NCBI GenBank assembly: GCA_001599295.1
Contig: BCGN01000009.1
Location: forward strand, 558,001 to 622,000
Reading direction: 5' to 3'
Length of the DNA: 64,000 nucleotides
Source of the DNA: Sporopachydermia quercuum
Lineage: Eukaryota; Ascomycota; Sporopachydermiomycetes; Sporopachydermiales; Sporopachydermiaceae
The translations under genes and the position numbers were made by a program. Shown in pieces: positions 44,479 to 53,131 of the stretch (positions are counted from its first letter, which is position 1; each line of letters starts with the position of its first letter). Under the pieces are notes generated by a model that searched no databases, was not told where the DNA came from, and was given only the letters and a program-made list of their open reading frames with translations.

Positions 44479-45915
44479 ATGGCTCCTCATATATCAGAAA
44501 TTAATAATGAAGTAGAATCATTTGATCATGGATCTCGATTTGATTATTTGATTAATGAGAAAGAGTTATCCTTAGGGCAAAAATCTCTGTTACCCTTACT
44601 TGAGAAATTTACTGTTGATCATAGCAGAATACAAGCTAAATCAAATGAAGAGATTGCCAAGGAGAATTATGCTAAGTTATTAATTGGAAATGCATTAGAA
44701 AATCACATTAAATGTATTGATGCAGAAACTTGCGACGCTTCTGAAGAAGATTCCTTTTTCGTTGCCGATTTGGGTGAAGTATACCGTCTTTTTCTTCGAT
44801 GGAAAAAGTTGTTACCAAGAGTTCAACCATTCTATGCAGTGAAATGCAACCCTGACCCAGTTGTATTGTCCTTACTTAGTTCTTTAGGTACTGGATTCGA
44901 TTGTGCTTCAAAGAACGAAATCGATCGCGTATTGAAACTTGGTGTGGATCCTACGAGAATCGTTTATGCCAACCCCTGTAAAGTTGCCAGTTATATCAGA
45001 TATGCTGCTTCAAAGCAAGTGTCATTAATGACCTTTGACAATGCTGATGAATTATACAAACTTAGAAAGTATTATCCTGATGCAAGATTATTGCTCAGAA
45101 TCTCAACCGATGACTCTGAAGCTCAATGTCAATTGTCTAACAAGTATGGTGCTTCTTTATATGCTGGTAGTCAACTTTTGGAACTTGCTAAAGCTCTTGA
45201 CTTATCAGTTGTTGGTTGCTCTTTCCATGTCGGCTCAGGAGCTACTTCTTTGGAACCATGGCAAAAAGCTATTCGCGATTGTCACGAGATCTTCGAATTA
45301 GGAAAGAGACTTGGTTTTGATATGAACCTATTGGATATTGGTGGAGGATTTGTTGCTTCCAGCTTTTCAGAGGTTGCACAGTTTGTAAGCCCCTTCCTTG
45401 ATCATTATTTCCCTGAAGAGTCCAATGTTTCTATTATTGCCGAGCCTGGTCGTTATTTTGTTGCTGATGGTTTCACAATGGCTTCTCATGTCATTGCTAA
45501 GCGTGACGTTGACGATGCGTCCAACAGAAGCATGATCTATCTCAACGATGGTGTGTATAAGAACTTGAATTGTATCTTATTTGATCATCAAGTTCCTGTA
45601 CCAAAAGTTCTAACCTACAACGGTGAATTCAAATACTTTGAATCTGAATCACTTCATGAACAAAACATGAATTCCACTGATGGCGTTGGCTCTTATACCT
45701 GTTCTATCTGGGGTCCAACCTGTGACGGTTTGGATTGTATTTCAAAATCTTGTAAATTGACTTATTCCTTACAAGCTGGAGATTGGATGTATTTCTCTAA
45801 TTTGGGTGCTTATACTTGTGCTGCTACCACACAGTTTAATGGTTTTGAAGGTGAATGTGGTATCATTTATGTCTGTTCTGAACCAGGCATTGCGAAAGAT
45901 TTGAATTTGAATTGA
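44479..45915 (+). CDS. SPE1: Ornithine decarboxylase
   Basis: A 478-residue fold-III PLP decarboxylase. The PLP-binding Lys is in PFYAVKCNPDP (about residue 122). FHVGSGA, the Gly-rich LLDIGGGF and AEPGRY contact the cofactor phosphate, and WGPTCDGLD carries the catalytic Cys near residue 415 with the substrate-binding Asp next to it. It decarboxylates ornithine to putrescine, the first committed step of polyamine synthesis, as a cytosolic homodimer. The N-terminal extension of about 90 residues before the barrel fits yeast enzymes. The frame opens upstream with a TTG at 44437; the first ATG is at 44479. Its regulator OAZ1 is about 6 kb away on the opposite strand. Codon choice looks biased to favoured codons, as for a well-expressed gene. 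Confidence 0.97.
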   Translation: MAPHISEINNEVESFDHGSRFDYLINEKELSLGQKSLLPLLEKFTVDHSRIQAKSNEEIAKENYAKLLIGNALENHIKCIDAETCDASEEDSFFVADLGEVYRLFLRWKKLLPRVQPFYAVKCNPDPVVLSLLSSLGTGFDCASKNEIDRVLKLGVDPTRIVYANPCKVASYIRYAASKQVSLMTFDNADELYKLRKYYPDARLLLRISTDDSEAQCQLSNKYGASLYAGSQLLELAKALDLSVVGCSFHVGSGATSLEPWQKAIRDCHEIFELGKRLGFDMNLLDIGGGFVASSFSEVAQFVSPFLDHYFPEESNVSIIAEPGRYFVADGFTMASHVIAKRDVDDASNRSMIYLNDGVYKNLNCILFDHQVPVPKVLTYNGEFKYFESESLHEQNMNSTDGVGSYTCSIWGPTCDGLDCISKSCKLTYSLQAGDWMYFSNLGAYTCAATTQFNGFEGECGIIYVCSEPGIAKDLNLN

Positions 45916-47177
45916 TTGTTCTTGTCAGTTATCATGAGTCTTTCATTTTGTCTTCCGTCACTTACTCTTCAATTATTTCTAGTGGATCTAAAACTAGAAA
46001 TTTTGATATAATATTATTTGTCTTAATGTAATTTTGAATTTGGTTCTTAAACCTGAGTTTTTCCTGTCGTATTTCGTAGCTATAACATAGACATTCGTTT
46101 TGAGGATTTGATGATAATATAAAGACATCTACGCATTGTAGCATAGGCTCTTTGATAGTAGAAGTTTTTGTTCTTAAACGCAGAATAAGCAACGCAAAAA
46201 CTATATAACATCGGTGATAAACAGGTATGCAAACGTTCGAGATTATCAGATCAAAGGTTCCTTGGTGCTTGTATGTATGTTGACGCTTCTTATTAAAGCA
46301 TGGCAACCAATGCCTAGGACTATAGAATTCCCAGTTATTTTCCTTATTTTCCATAAATCAGACAATACATNATCAAATGGAATAGTAACTACCTTGCTCT
46401 AAGACCACAGATACAATCAACATTGTGAAGGTAAATATGTGCCCACTATGGGCTATCAAATTATAGTTATAACATCTTTGTCTCAGATCATTAACTTCTC
46501 CCTTCTATCGTGATTATCAATTGTTCAATAAGCAGAAGCCTTATCAAGCATCTCAGCAGAATATCTCTACGTTTAGTATCTCCTTTTCGGCTGCGGNCAT
46601 TCAATCATTGTTGCCTATCAAAATACATTCAAGTACCATTTTATTCAATACCAGCATATTAAATAATGGCTTCCCAGCTTTTGTTTCTATACTTTCAATT
46701 AATGCTAGTGTAACAGCGGTGGATCAACACTTTCTTCGTTTTACGTTTTGTGTTAGCTCCAAGATTTATTTGTAACACCTACTTTAGATGAATCATAATC
46801 AAAAAAAANNTTCTTTTTTTTTCTTCTTTGGATCCACAAATTAACACACNTTGCAACGGACTAATATATGTGCTTACAAGCGTATCACAATGTATGATGA
46901 AAGAAAAAAGACATTTNGTAATATACATAACGCAAGTAGTTATAGGACAAAGGAATGAGAGAAGAAAGGAAAACTATCAGTAGGGAATAACCAAATATAC
47001 AGTATCTGCTCGGTCAATTTCTTTCTATTCAAGCTTTAATCGATTCATTGTAATTGATGGTAAGGAAACACAACTTGCGAAGGTCAATTTTAATCGTTTC
47101 AGCCAGCTCTTTGAAGACTCGTAATACGAAGTTAAAAGAGCACTCACTATTAGCTGTTTGCTAATAAGAATACGGCC
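45916..47177. other. Region between SPE1 and the LOT5-like gene
   Basis: Contains a 130-codon minus-strand ORF (listed). The rest is AT-rich, with a cluster of ambiguous bases at 46809-46850 near an A-run and T-run, probably a homopolymer assembly problem. The frame at 46521-46775 looks spurious. Confidence 0.5.
45962..46354 (-). CDS. Hypothetical 130-residue protein
   Basis: ATG-initiated frame ending 46 bp from the SPE1 stop, convergent with it. Composition is balanced and protein-like, with an aromatic and Cys-containing N-terminal half (WEFYSPRHWLPCFN), a hydrophobic stretch (YHRCYIVFALLILRL) and a helical C-terminus (EIRQEKLRFKNQIQNYI) ending FLVLDPLEIIEE. I do not recognise the family. 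It lacks low complexity, so it is the best of the unknown small frames here, but it could be a 3' exon of a larger gene or chance. Confidence 0.35.
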   Translation of the reverse strand: MENKENNWEFYSPRHWLPCFNKKRQHTYKHQGTFDLIISNVCIPVYHRCYIVFALLILRLRTKTSTIKEPMLQCVDVFILSSNPQNECLCYSYEIRQEKLRFKNQIQNYIKTNNIISKFLVLDPLEIIEE

Positions 47178-48425
47178 ATGAACTTACCTTCTTTGATCAA
47201 AACCGACCCTTTACTGCATGAAAGNATTAACCAAGATGTGGCAAAAACAGAAGCATTGTTTCCAAGCGCGGAAACCGTAAGAACGTCTTCCCCTTCAAAC
47301 AGCAGAATCAACACTAGTACTACAACAGCTATAGCTACCACATCTACTGATACTGATAAATCGGTATCAGCTGCGACAACTGATACGCAGATTACGCCTA
47401 TAGATTCTGCATGTTATGAAATAGACGAGGACCAGATAGTTGAATCAATAAGCGGCAAAGCATGTTTTTCTAGTCTACTCGCAACAAGGATAGCAACCAA
47501 GCTCAAATCCCATATAGGATCAAGCTATCAACCGGATATCAACTCAACAGTGCTATCAGTGACATTATGTATCTATAGACAGCACTTTTCATTATGGCTA
47601 TCTGATCTCAATATAGGGTTTTCTATTCCTTACAAATATTTACTTATGAGCGGAGTTGGAAGAACCGTTGATGACAACTCTATAGTTTCCTCTTGTATCT
47701 GCTTGCAATTGAAACCTGAGGGTATCTTACAGATGCTGCTACTTGACGATGAGGAACTCGAAGAAGATAAGTTTGCGTTACAACAAGCAAGTANGAATGA
47801 GCCAAANATACAAAAAGAGCTGGCAATCCCGAGTGCATTGAATAAACCAAAAGAAAGAATCAGGGATACCAGTGTTAGTGAAGGTGATCCCATTGAAAAG
47901 AACTTAATTCAAGAAGCTAGCATACTGACTACATTATCATATGAATCGAGTCTAAACGGAGAATCTTCTGGTGACTATCACGATGAGGATGATGAAACAG
48001 ATTTTCCATATGAAGAGAACCTCGATGTTGAGATTGACGAACTAGAAGCCTTTCTACAAGTATTGATTATTTCTGATGTTTATGGAACCGACAAAAGAGA
48101 GAACCCAGTTGATAATGACAATACGAAAGAGAAGGTATTGAAGGCTAATAGAAAGCTGAAACACCTCTATGAAACATTATCTAGATATTCTGCTCAAATA
48201 CCAGATTCTGGTAGTGACAGTGACTATGATGATGATTTTTTATGTGCAGACGACAGTGGTTTCAATTCTGGGGAAGCTGAGATCGAAATGAATGATGATT
48301 GCACTAAATTGGATGTACCAAAAGAACATGATCATTATACTTCTAGGAAAAGAATGNACCGGAGTAGTATTTCAGCTGAATTATACGAATACAAACCTTT
48401 CCAGAAATACTATAAAGGTGTCTGA
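47178..48425 (+). CDS. LOT5: pICln/Lot5-like PH-domain protein
   Basis: A 415-residue protein. After a Ser/Thr-rich N-terminus, a PH-like core (about 110-195) contains LCIYRQHFSLWLSD, NIGFSIPYKYLLMSGVG and SCICLQL. These correspond to the pICln/Lot5 pattern of strand, Trp, GFSIPYxxI loop and CxxLQL. The rest is strongly acidic (DDEELEEDK, DEDDETDFPYEEN, SDSDYDDD), also typical of pICln. Animal pICln chaperones Sm proteins with the PRMT5 methylosome; yeast Lot5 is cytosolic and nuclear, low-temperature-induced, and of unclear role. It is longer than yeast Lot5 (306), mainly through acidic insertions. Four ambiguous bases lie in the frame. I am confident of the fold, less so of orthology. Confidence 0.72.
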   Translation: MNLPSLIKTDPLLHEXINQDVAKTEALFPSAETVRTSSPSNSRINTSTTTAIATTSTDTDKSVSAATTDTQITPIDSACYEIDEDQIVESISGKACFSSLLATRIATKLKSHIGSSYQPDINSTVLSVTLCIYRQHFSLWLSDLNIGFSIPYKYLLMSGVGRTVDDNSIVSSCICLQLKPEGILQMLLLDDEELEEDKFALQQASXNEPXIQKELAIPSALNKPKERIRDTSVSEGDPIEKNLIQEASILTTLSYESSLNGESSGDYHDEDDETDFPYEENLDVEIDELEAFLQVLIISDVYGTDKRENPVDNDNTKEKVLKANRKLKHLYETLSRYSAQIPDSGSDSDYDDDFLCADDSGFNSGEAEIEMNDDCTKLDVPKEHDHYTSRKRMXRSSISAELYEYKPFQKYYKGV

Positions 48426-48628
48426 CGTGAATCAAAATCATTATTATATTAATATATACATATATTATGGTTACACAACAGATACNTCTTCATCTACAAG
48501 CAAATCGTCTTGACAAATCCATGCTATTACACGTCTCGTCATCTCCTGGAATTAACACAACAGTATTTATTACCCAATTATAACCATATTATAACATAAT
48601 ATATTACTAGCCTTAGAACCATTAGTCT

Positions 48629-50419
48629 CTAATTACCAAACTCACTTAATCTTCTAGCAATATGTTGAATAGTATGATCATGATCAGCTTCTTCTACTGC
48701 CTTCTTAAATCTACTCTTGATTCTCTCTTTTTCTTGTTCCTCAAACTGACCCATTACGGGTGGCATACTTTCATTAGCCATATCCATAGTCTTGGCTTCT
48801 TCGAAAGAGTGAATGGCATTCTTGATACCTTCTGATCCCAACATCAGCGTACCAGAAGGTAGCTTTCCACCAAGTTTGGCCTTCAATTCGCTAACTTGTT
48901 CAGATTCACCACGCAAAACTTGAAACATCCTAGACATTCTGCCAATTGCGAGGACCTTGTTTCTTAGTGCTTTCCTTTTAGCTGCTGATAATCTTCCACT
49001 TGCCCCTCCTTTATCTGTCTCATCAGTTTCAGCGGTTTCATCAGCATTTTCACTAACATCTGTAGGTCCAACACTTTCATCACGTTTTAGTTTAGAAGCT
49101 TCTGATGGCANTTGTGACGCTTCAGCTGATAGTACACGTTCCAAAGGAATTACTTCATCCAGCTCTTCCTGCGTGCACACGTTCAAAATTGCCATAAGCA
49201 TTTGAGTGACTTTCTCACCAATGAAAGGCAATGACCATGAAAATACATCCATATACTTAGGCAAACGATAAGGGTGTGGAGAACAGTTGAATTGTCTGAC
49301 GTTCATAATATTATTCTCATATTTCAAAATAGCTGCCCTATTATCAAAACTATCAACGTAATTAGGAGCAGAAAATAGCGTAAGCAATGATGGAAATCCC
49401 ATTTTCTCTGTAGCTTTATACATTCTATAGCCTTGTGATTGGACCTCATGAGCTCTGATAACTGACAGTAAGTTATTACGTTCCAAAAACTTACAAACAC
49501 CGCGATACGAGTAAGCATAAGAACAACCTCTTAGGTTATTTACACTGAAATCTCGGGCACTCAAATTGCGATCATAGTCTTCTAGAGGATCAGACCATAA
49601 GATATCACACATCATACCTTTAGTTGGAGGTTCTCTAAATCTATCAATCTTTCTTACGTCATCAATGGTTTGAGCTTCAGGTGATAGCCCACCGTGACAA
49701 CAGAAGAACTGCTTGTTGACATGGGCGGCTAATGGTAAACAATCAAAAGAATCACAGAATACTTCGTAAGTGCCCAGATTGTACTTATAGTTACATTCTG
49801 CCTTAAATGTAAAGTATTCAGTTAAATGTCTACATTCATGATTACCTCTTAACAGGAAGAACGAATCAGGATAAGTGATCTTCAAAGAATAAAGGTATAG
49901 CACACATTCACATGAATAATCACCACGGTCAACATAATCACCAAGAAACAAATACCTGCAATCAGCAGGATCGCCACCAACCTCTAACAGCTTGAGCAAA
50001 TCATAATATTGACCATGAATATCACCACATATAGTTATGGGAGCAGGAAGGGTCAATACAGTTTCTTCAGCACGAAATATACTTTCTGCTGCCGATACAA
50101 TCTTGGTTACTTGGCTTTCTGATAATCTTCCTTCATGAAAAAAATGATCTCGCAGAAATTCAAGATTGGGTTTACCGTCTTCTTGAAAGACTTCACTGTC
50201 TTCAGGTATCTTAGAAGCAGGATATGGTACCGATGTTACTATACGATTTTTTGTTGATACTTCAGTTCCATCTTCTCTTATGAATACACTGAAATCACGT
50301 TGCACTTCATTATGTTTCTTTGCATGGACCGCTTTGATGGTCTTCTCCACACGATCACCTACATCTAAAGTACTATGGTCAGGCACCACAAATGAAGGAG
50401 TAGAGCTTCGGTCTTCCAT
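48629..50419 (-). CDS. CNA1: Calcineurin A catalytic subunit
   Basis: A 596-residue PP2B phosphatase. Metallophosphatase motifs occur in order: GDIHGQ (about 131), GDYVDRG (about 160), GNHECR (about 195), then HGGLSPE and SAPNY. A calcineurin B-binding helix follows, then an acidic linker, the basic calmodulin-binding segment [20 protein letters not shown] (about 475-495) and an autoinhibitory helix ([16 protein letters not shown]). The enzyme is activated by Ca2+/calmodulin and calcineurin B and dephosphorylates Crz1 and other targets in ion stress, cell-wall stress and mating survival. The ATG at 50419 gives a normal N-terminus, with no intron seen. One ambiguous base lies in the linker. 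Yeasts with a genome duplication have two copies (CNA1, CMP2); only one appears here. Confidence 0.97.
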   Translation of the reverse strand: MEDRSSTPSFVVPDHSTLDVGDRVEKTIKAVHAKKHNEVQRDFSVFIREDGTEVSTKNRIVTSVPYPASKIPEDSEVFQEDGKPNLEFLRDHFFHEGRLSESQVTKIVSAAESIFRAEETVLTLPAPITICGDIHGQYYDLLKLLEVGGDPADCRYLFLGDYVDRGDYSCECVLYLYSLKITYPDSFFLLRGNHECRHLTEYFTFKAECNYKYNLGTYEVFCDSFDCLPLAAHVNKQFFCCHGGLSPEAQTIDDVRKIDRFREPPTKGMMCDILWSDPLEDYDRNLSARDFSVNNLRGCSYAYSYRGVCKFLERNNLLSVIRAHEVQSQGYRMYKATEKMGFPSLLTLFSAPNYVDSFDNRAAILKYENNIMNVRQFNCSPHPYRLPKYMDVFSWSLPFIGEKVTQMLMAILNVCTQEELDEVIPLERVLSAEASQXPSEASKLKRDESVGPTDVSENADETAETDETDKGGASGRLSAAKRKALRNKVLAIGRMSRMFQVLRGESEQVSELKAKLGGKLPSGTLMLGSEGIKNAIHSFEEAKTMDMANESMPPVMGQFEEQEKERIKSRFKKAVEEADHDHTIQHIARRLSEFGN

Positions 50420-51439
50420 GATGTGTTGATTTACTGGTTATGAGTAATCCCTGTTCAATTTGATGTTAGTAAATTACATCCAAATGCTATTATCTTGACA
50501 CTCTTTTGAATAAAGGGTATTGNAATTATTCCATTTACACAANGGACACTTTACAGTATCTTCAATTGCCAAGAACAGAACAATACCACTCATACTAACC
50601 TTTCAATTATATTCCTTTCTTGAATGCAACACTAGCAATTGTTAATATAACTACTCTACAAAGTCATTTAATATATGTCATTCACTGATTATTGTTTTAA
50701 CTGGCCACTCAAGCTTTCGTTTCTTCTCAAACAATGAACGGAAGCAATCAATTGTTTTAGTGGTGACACAAGGTAAAACTGGCTGCAGTTTAATGCAGTT
50801 ATCGGTCAAGTGATGTGTCTTAAAATAGGAAGCAACTACTGTGTTAGTAGCATTTTATGCATGAGTATGCAGAGTCAAAAATGGTGGAACTTTACGTCTA
50901 CCCCAACAGTTGATGGATATAATCTGGAATTCTAAGCAAAGGCCAGGTTAATACTGAAAAATTTCAGATTATTATTGGTGGTTCTGGTCCAAGAATAATT
51001 TGCCCTCAAACTTGGTTCTCTATAAAAAAATACATAGAACACCTTGTCAATTCAATACGCTCATTACCGCATCTGCCCTAATTAACACCGGTCGTTTATG
51101 TAACCTTTCCAACCTTATTTTATCTCCGCAATTTTACGATTACATACACGAATGTTAGGGATATTATTATATCTTCACATAATCTCCGAAATTTTATCTC
51201 TATTTTCCTTTAACCAAAAAAATTTTAATTACTATGCAAAACAATCAGCTATCAGATTTCATGAGAAATAACAGCTGCTTCAGCGTTTAATCCTTAGGGA
51301 ATCATCAAAACTTTTATTCCTCGTCAAGCATTGGAAGAACTGTTCTTTATTCGTCAGTTCATGACCTTCAGTACTACGCTTATTGCATTCCATTTCAACT
51401 ATCACCATTCATCATAAATCCTTTATTTACCACATAAAC
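50420..51439. other. Divergent CNA1/TSR2 intergenic region
   Basis: 1 kb of AT-rich DNA between divergent genes. It carries an RRPE-like AAAAATTTT at 51218-51226, on the TSR2 side. No other gene recognised. Confidence 0.6.
51218..51226. promoter_or_regulatory. RRPE-like motif upstream of TSR2
   Basis: AAAAATTTT, the core of the ribosomal RNA processing element bound by Stb3, about 214 bp before the TSR2 ATG. In AT-rich DNA such a string is not rare, so the support comes mostly from its position before a ribosome-biogenesis gene. Confidence 0.3.
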
Positions 51440-52078
51440 ATGGCTGACAGTTTTGTTGAAACGAACAAGAAAACACTTGCCTTCGAAGGCAAAGTTCAGA
51501 AGCGATTTGAGTTGGGTGTCTGTATGGCATTGTACAATTGGAATGAGCTGACTATAGCTGTTGAAAATCAATGGGGTGGTGCTGATTCTAGTGATAAGCG
51601 TGATTGGCTTATTGGTACAGTTATTGACTTATTCCTTGAGAATAACGTCATGGATGCAGCCTCTATTGAAGATAGACTATTGGATATTATGGATGTTGAA
51701 TTTGGTGTTGGTTTGGAAGACGATTCTGCCTGGGAAGTTGGTTTGAAGGTGATTGAAATATATAAGCAATGTGCTCTTGAGAATTTCGTCATGGTCGATG
51801 AAATGTATGAAAAGTACCAAACAAAGCAGGCCAAGAATAGCAGTGCGAATGTTGTAGTTGTAGACGAAAATGGTGCACCTGCTAGTGATGATGATGAGGA
51901 TGAAGATGGGGATTATAACAAGGAAGAAAACGGTCAGGAAAGAGTATCTAATGACAATTACAATAATGATAAGGAGAACATTGAAATGATGGATGTCGAA
52001 CCAGAAGTTCAAGGTCCAATAATAGATGATGATGGGTTTGAATTGGTTCAAAAGAAAGGCAAAGGAAGAAGAAGGTGA
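51440..52078 (+). CDS. TSR2: Ribosomal protein eS26 escortin Tsr2
   Basis: A 212-residue protein. The conserved domain (about 12-125) has the family WNELTIAVENQWGG (WGG at 45-47), DWLIGTVIDLF and DVEFGVGLEDDSAWEVG, typical of Tsr2 helices. The C-terminus is strongly acidic (DDDEDEDGD) and closes with DDDGFELVQKKGKGRRR, also a family feature. In yeast, Tsr2 releases Rps26 from its importin in the nucleus and hands it to pre-40S particles; it is needed for 20S pre-rRNA processing. The frame is open upstream from a TTG at 51383, but the first ATG is at 51440 and matches the family start (MADS). Confidence 0.94.
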   Translation: MADSFVETNKKTLAFEGKVQKRFELGVCMALYNWNELTIAVENQWGGADSSDKRDWLIGTVIDLFLENNVMDAASIEDRLLDIMDVEFGVGLEDDSAWEVGLKVIEIYKQCALENFVMVDEMYEKYQTKQAKNSSANVVVVDENGAPASDDDEDEDGDYNKEENGQERVSNDNYNNDKENIEMMDVEPEVQGPIIDDDGFELVQKKGKGRRR

Positions 52079-53131
52079 AGGTGAAGATGAAAAGAGTTGG
52101 TGGTTGGTTGTTAATTGCTATTAGTTTGTAGATATAGGATAAGGCATAGGATAGTAAGAGAGAATGATAGAAACAGTAGGATTATTATATGTACGTACAT
52201 GAGAAGAATAAAAGATAGATGTATGGCGATAACATATTGAAGTAAACGATTAAACGGAAGTTCGTGTTAATTCAACGATAGAGCGCTTTGAATTTAAACC
52301 AAGAGAACAAGGTGCTGAAGCGTCAGACAGAGTCAATTATAGTAATCAAATGGTTACTCATCAGCCACTGGTGAGTTTGATCCTAATAAGAAATGTTTTA
52401 TGATACATGAGCCAGAGTGCAATGTAGTTGTAACAATAATCTGAAATATTGCCAAAGAGACAAGGAGATACTCTTCACTGTAAAAGATTGCAATAATGAT
52501 CAATGTGATTATTATCAATTACGGTAAATGTTGTATAAATTGCAAGTTGAGCTGAAGTCAACTAGATAATGATGCAACAAGAATGCACCATTGTCTTCTT
52601 CGGCTATTTTTGATCAAAGCCTTGTTCCGTCTCTTCCTTCTGTTTTCAGTTGATGGAAACTCATNGACAAATTGTTTACAATTATTTCGTGAACTACTCG
52701 ATATAATTCGGTACTCTTTCATGTAATAGCATCTCATACATTATTATATATTCTATGACTTTCCATTAAACCATTCAAAGTAGTTTCACTTGTCGAACAA
52801 CTCTTCCACTTCTTTCTACGTCGTAAATCGTCATGTAAATGTAATAAAGCACTGAATCCTTCGTATTCTTCTGTTTATTGTTGTCCTTACTACTATTGTG
52901 CTCACTCTACGCCATGCCATTATTCTTTGAGTTAATACTCATGCGTAGCATAGTTATTAAATGAAATTGATCCATTCGATGTACCAGGGCCACTAGGCTA
53001 AGAGATAGGTCAAATCCTAGCGGTACCCTTGGCTTGTTAGATATTAGCTAATCAGATATTACAGCAATTAACAACTATATTTCTCTCTTTTCACTCGCTT
53101 ATCCTCTGTGGCATATCAACGTTTTAGGTCC
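52079..53131. other. TSR2/HID1-like convergent intergenic region
   Basis: Non-coding. A short interrupted inverted repeat lies at 52981-53026: GTACC pairs with GGTAC outside, CTAGG with CCTAG inside, around an 18-nt loop. No tRNA or snoRNA was recognised; the loop superficially resembles a T arm but lacks the rest of a tRNA. Confidence 0.5.

Noticed and set aside
52981-53040. tRNA-like sequence with a T-arm-like AGGTCAAATCCT
   Set aside because: No D arm, anticodon stem or seven-base acceptor pairing could be built; kept only as an inverted repeat.
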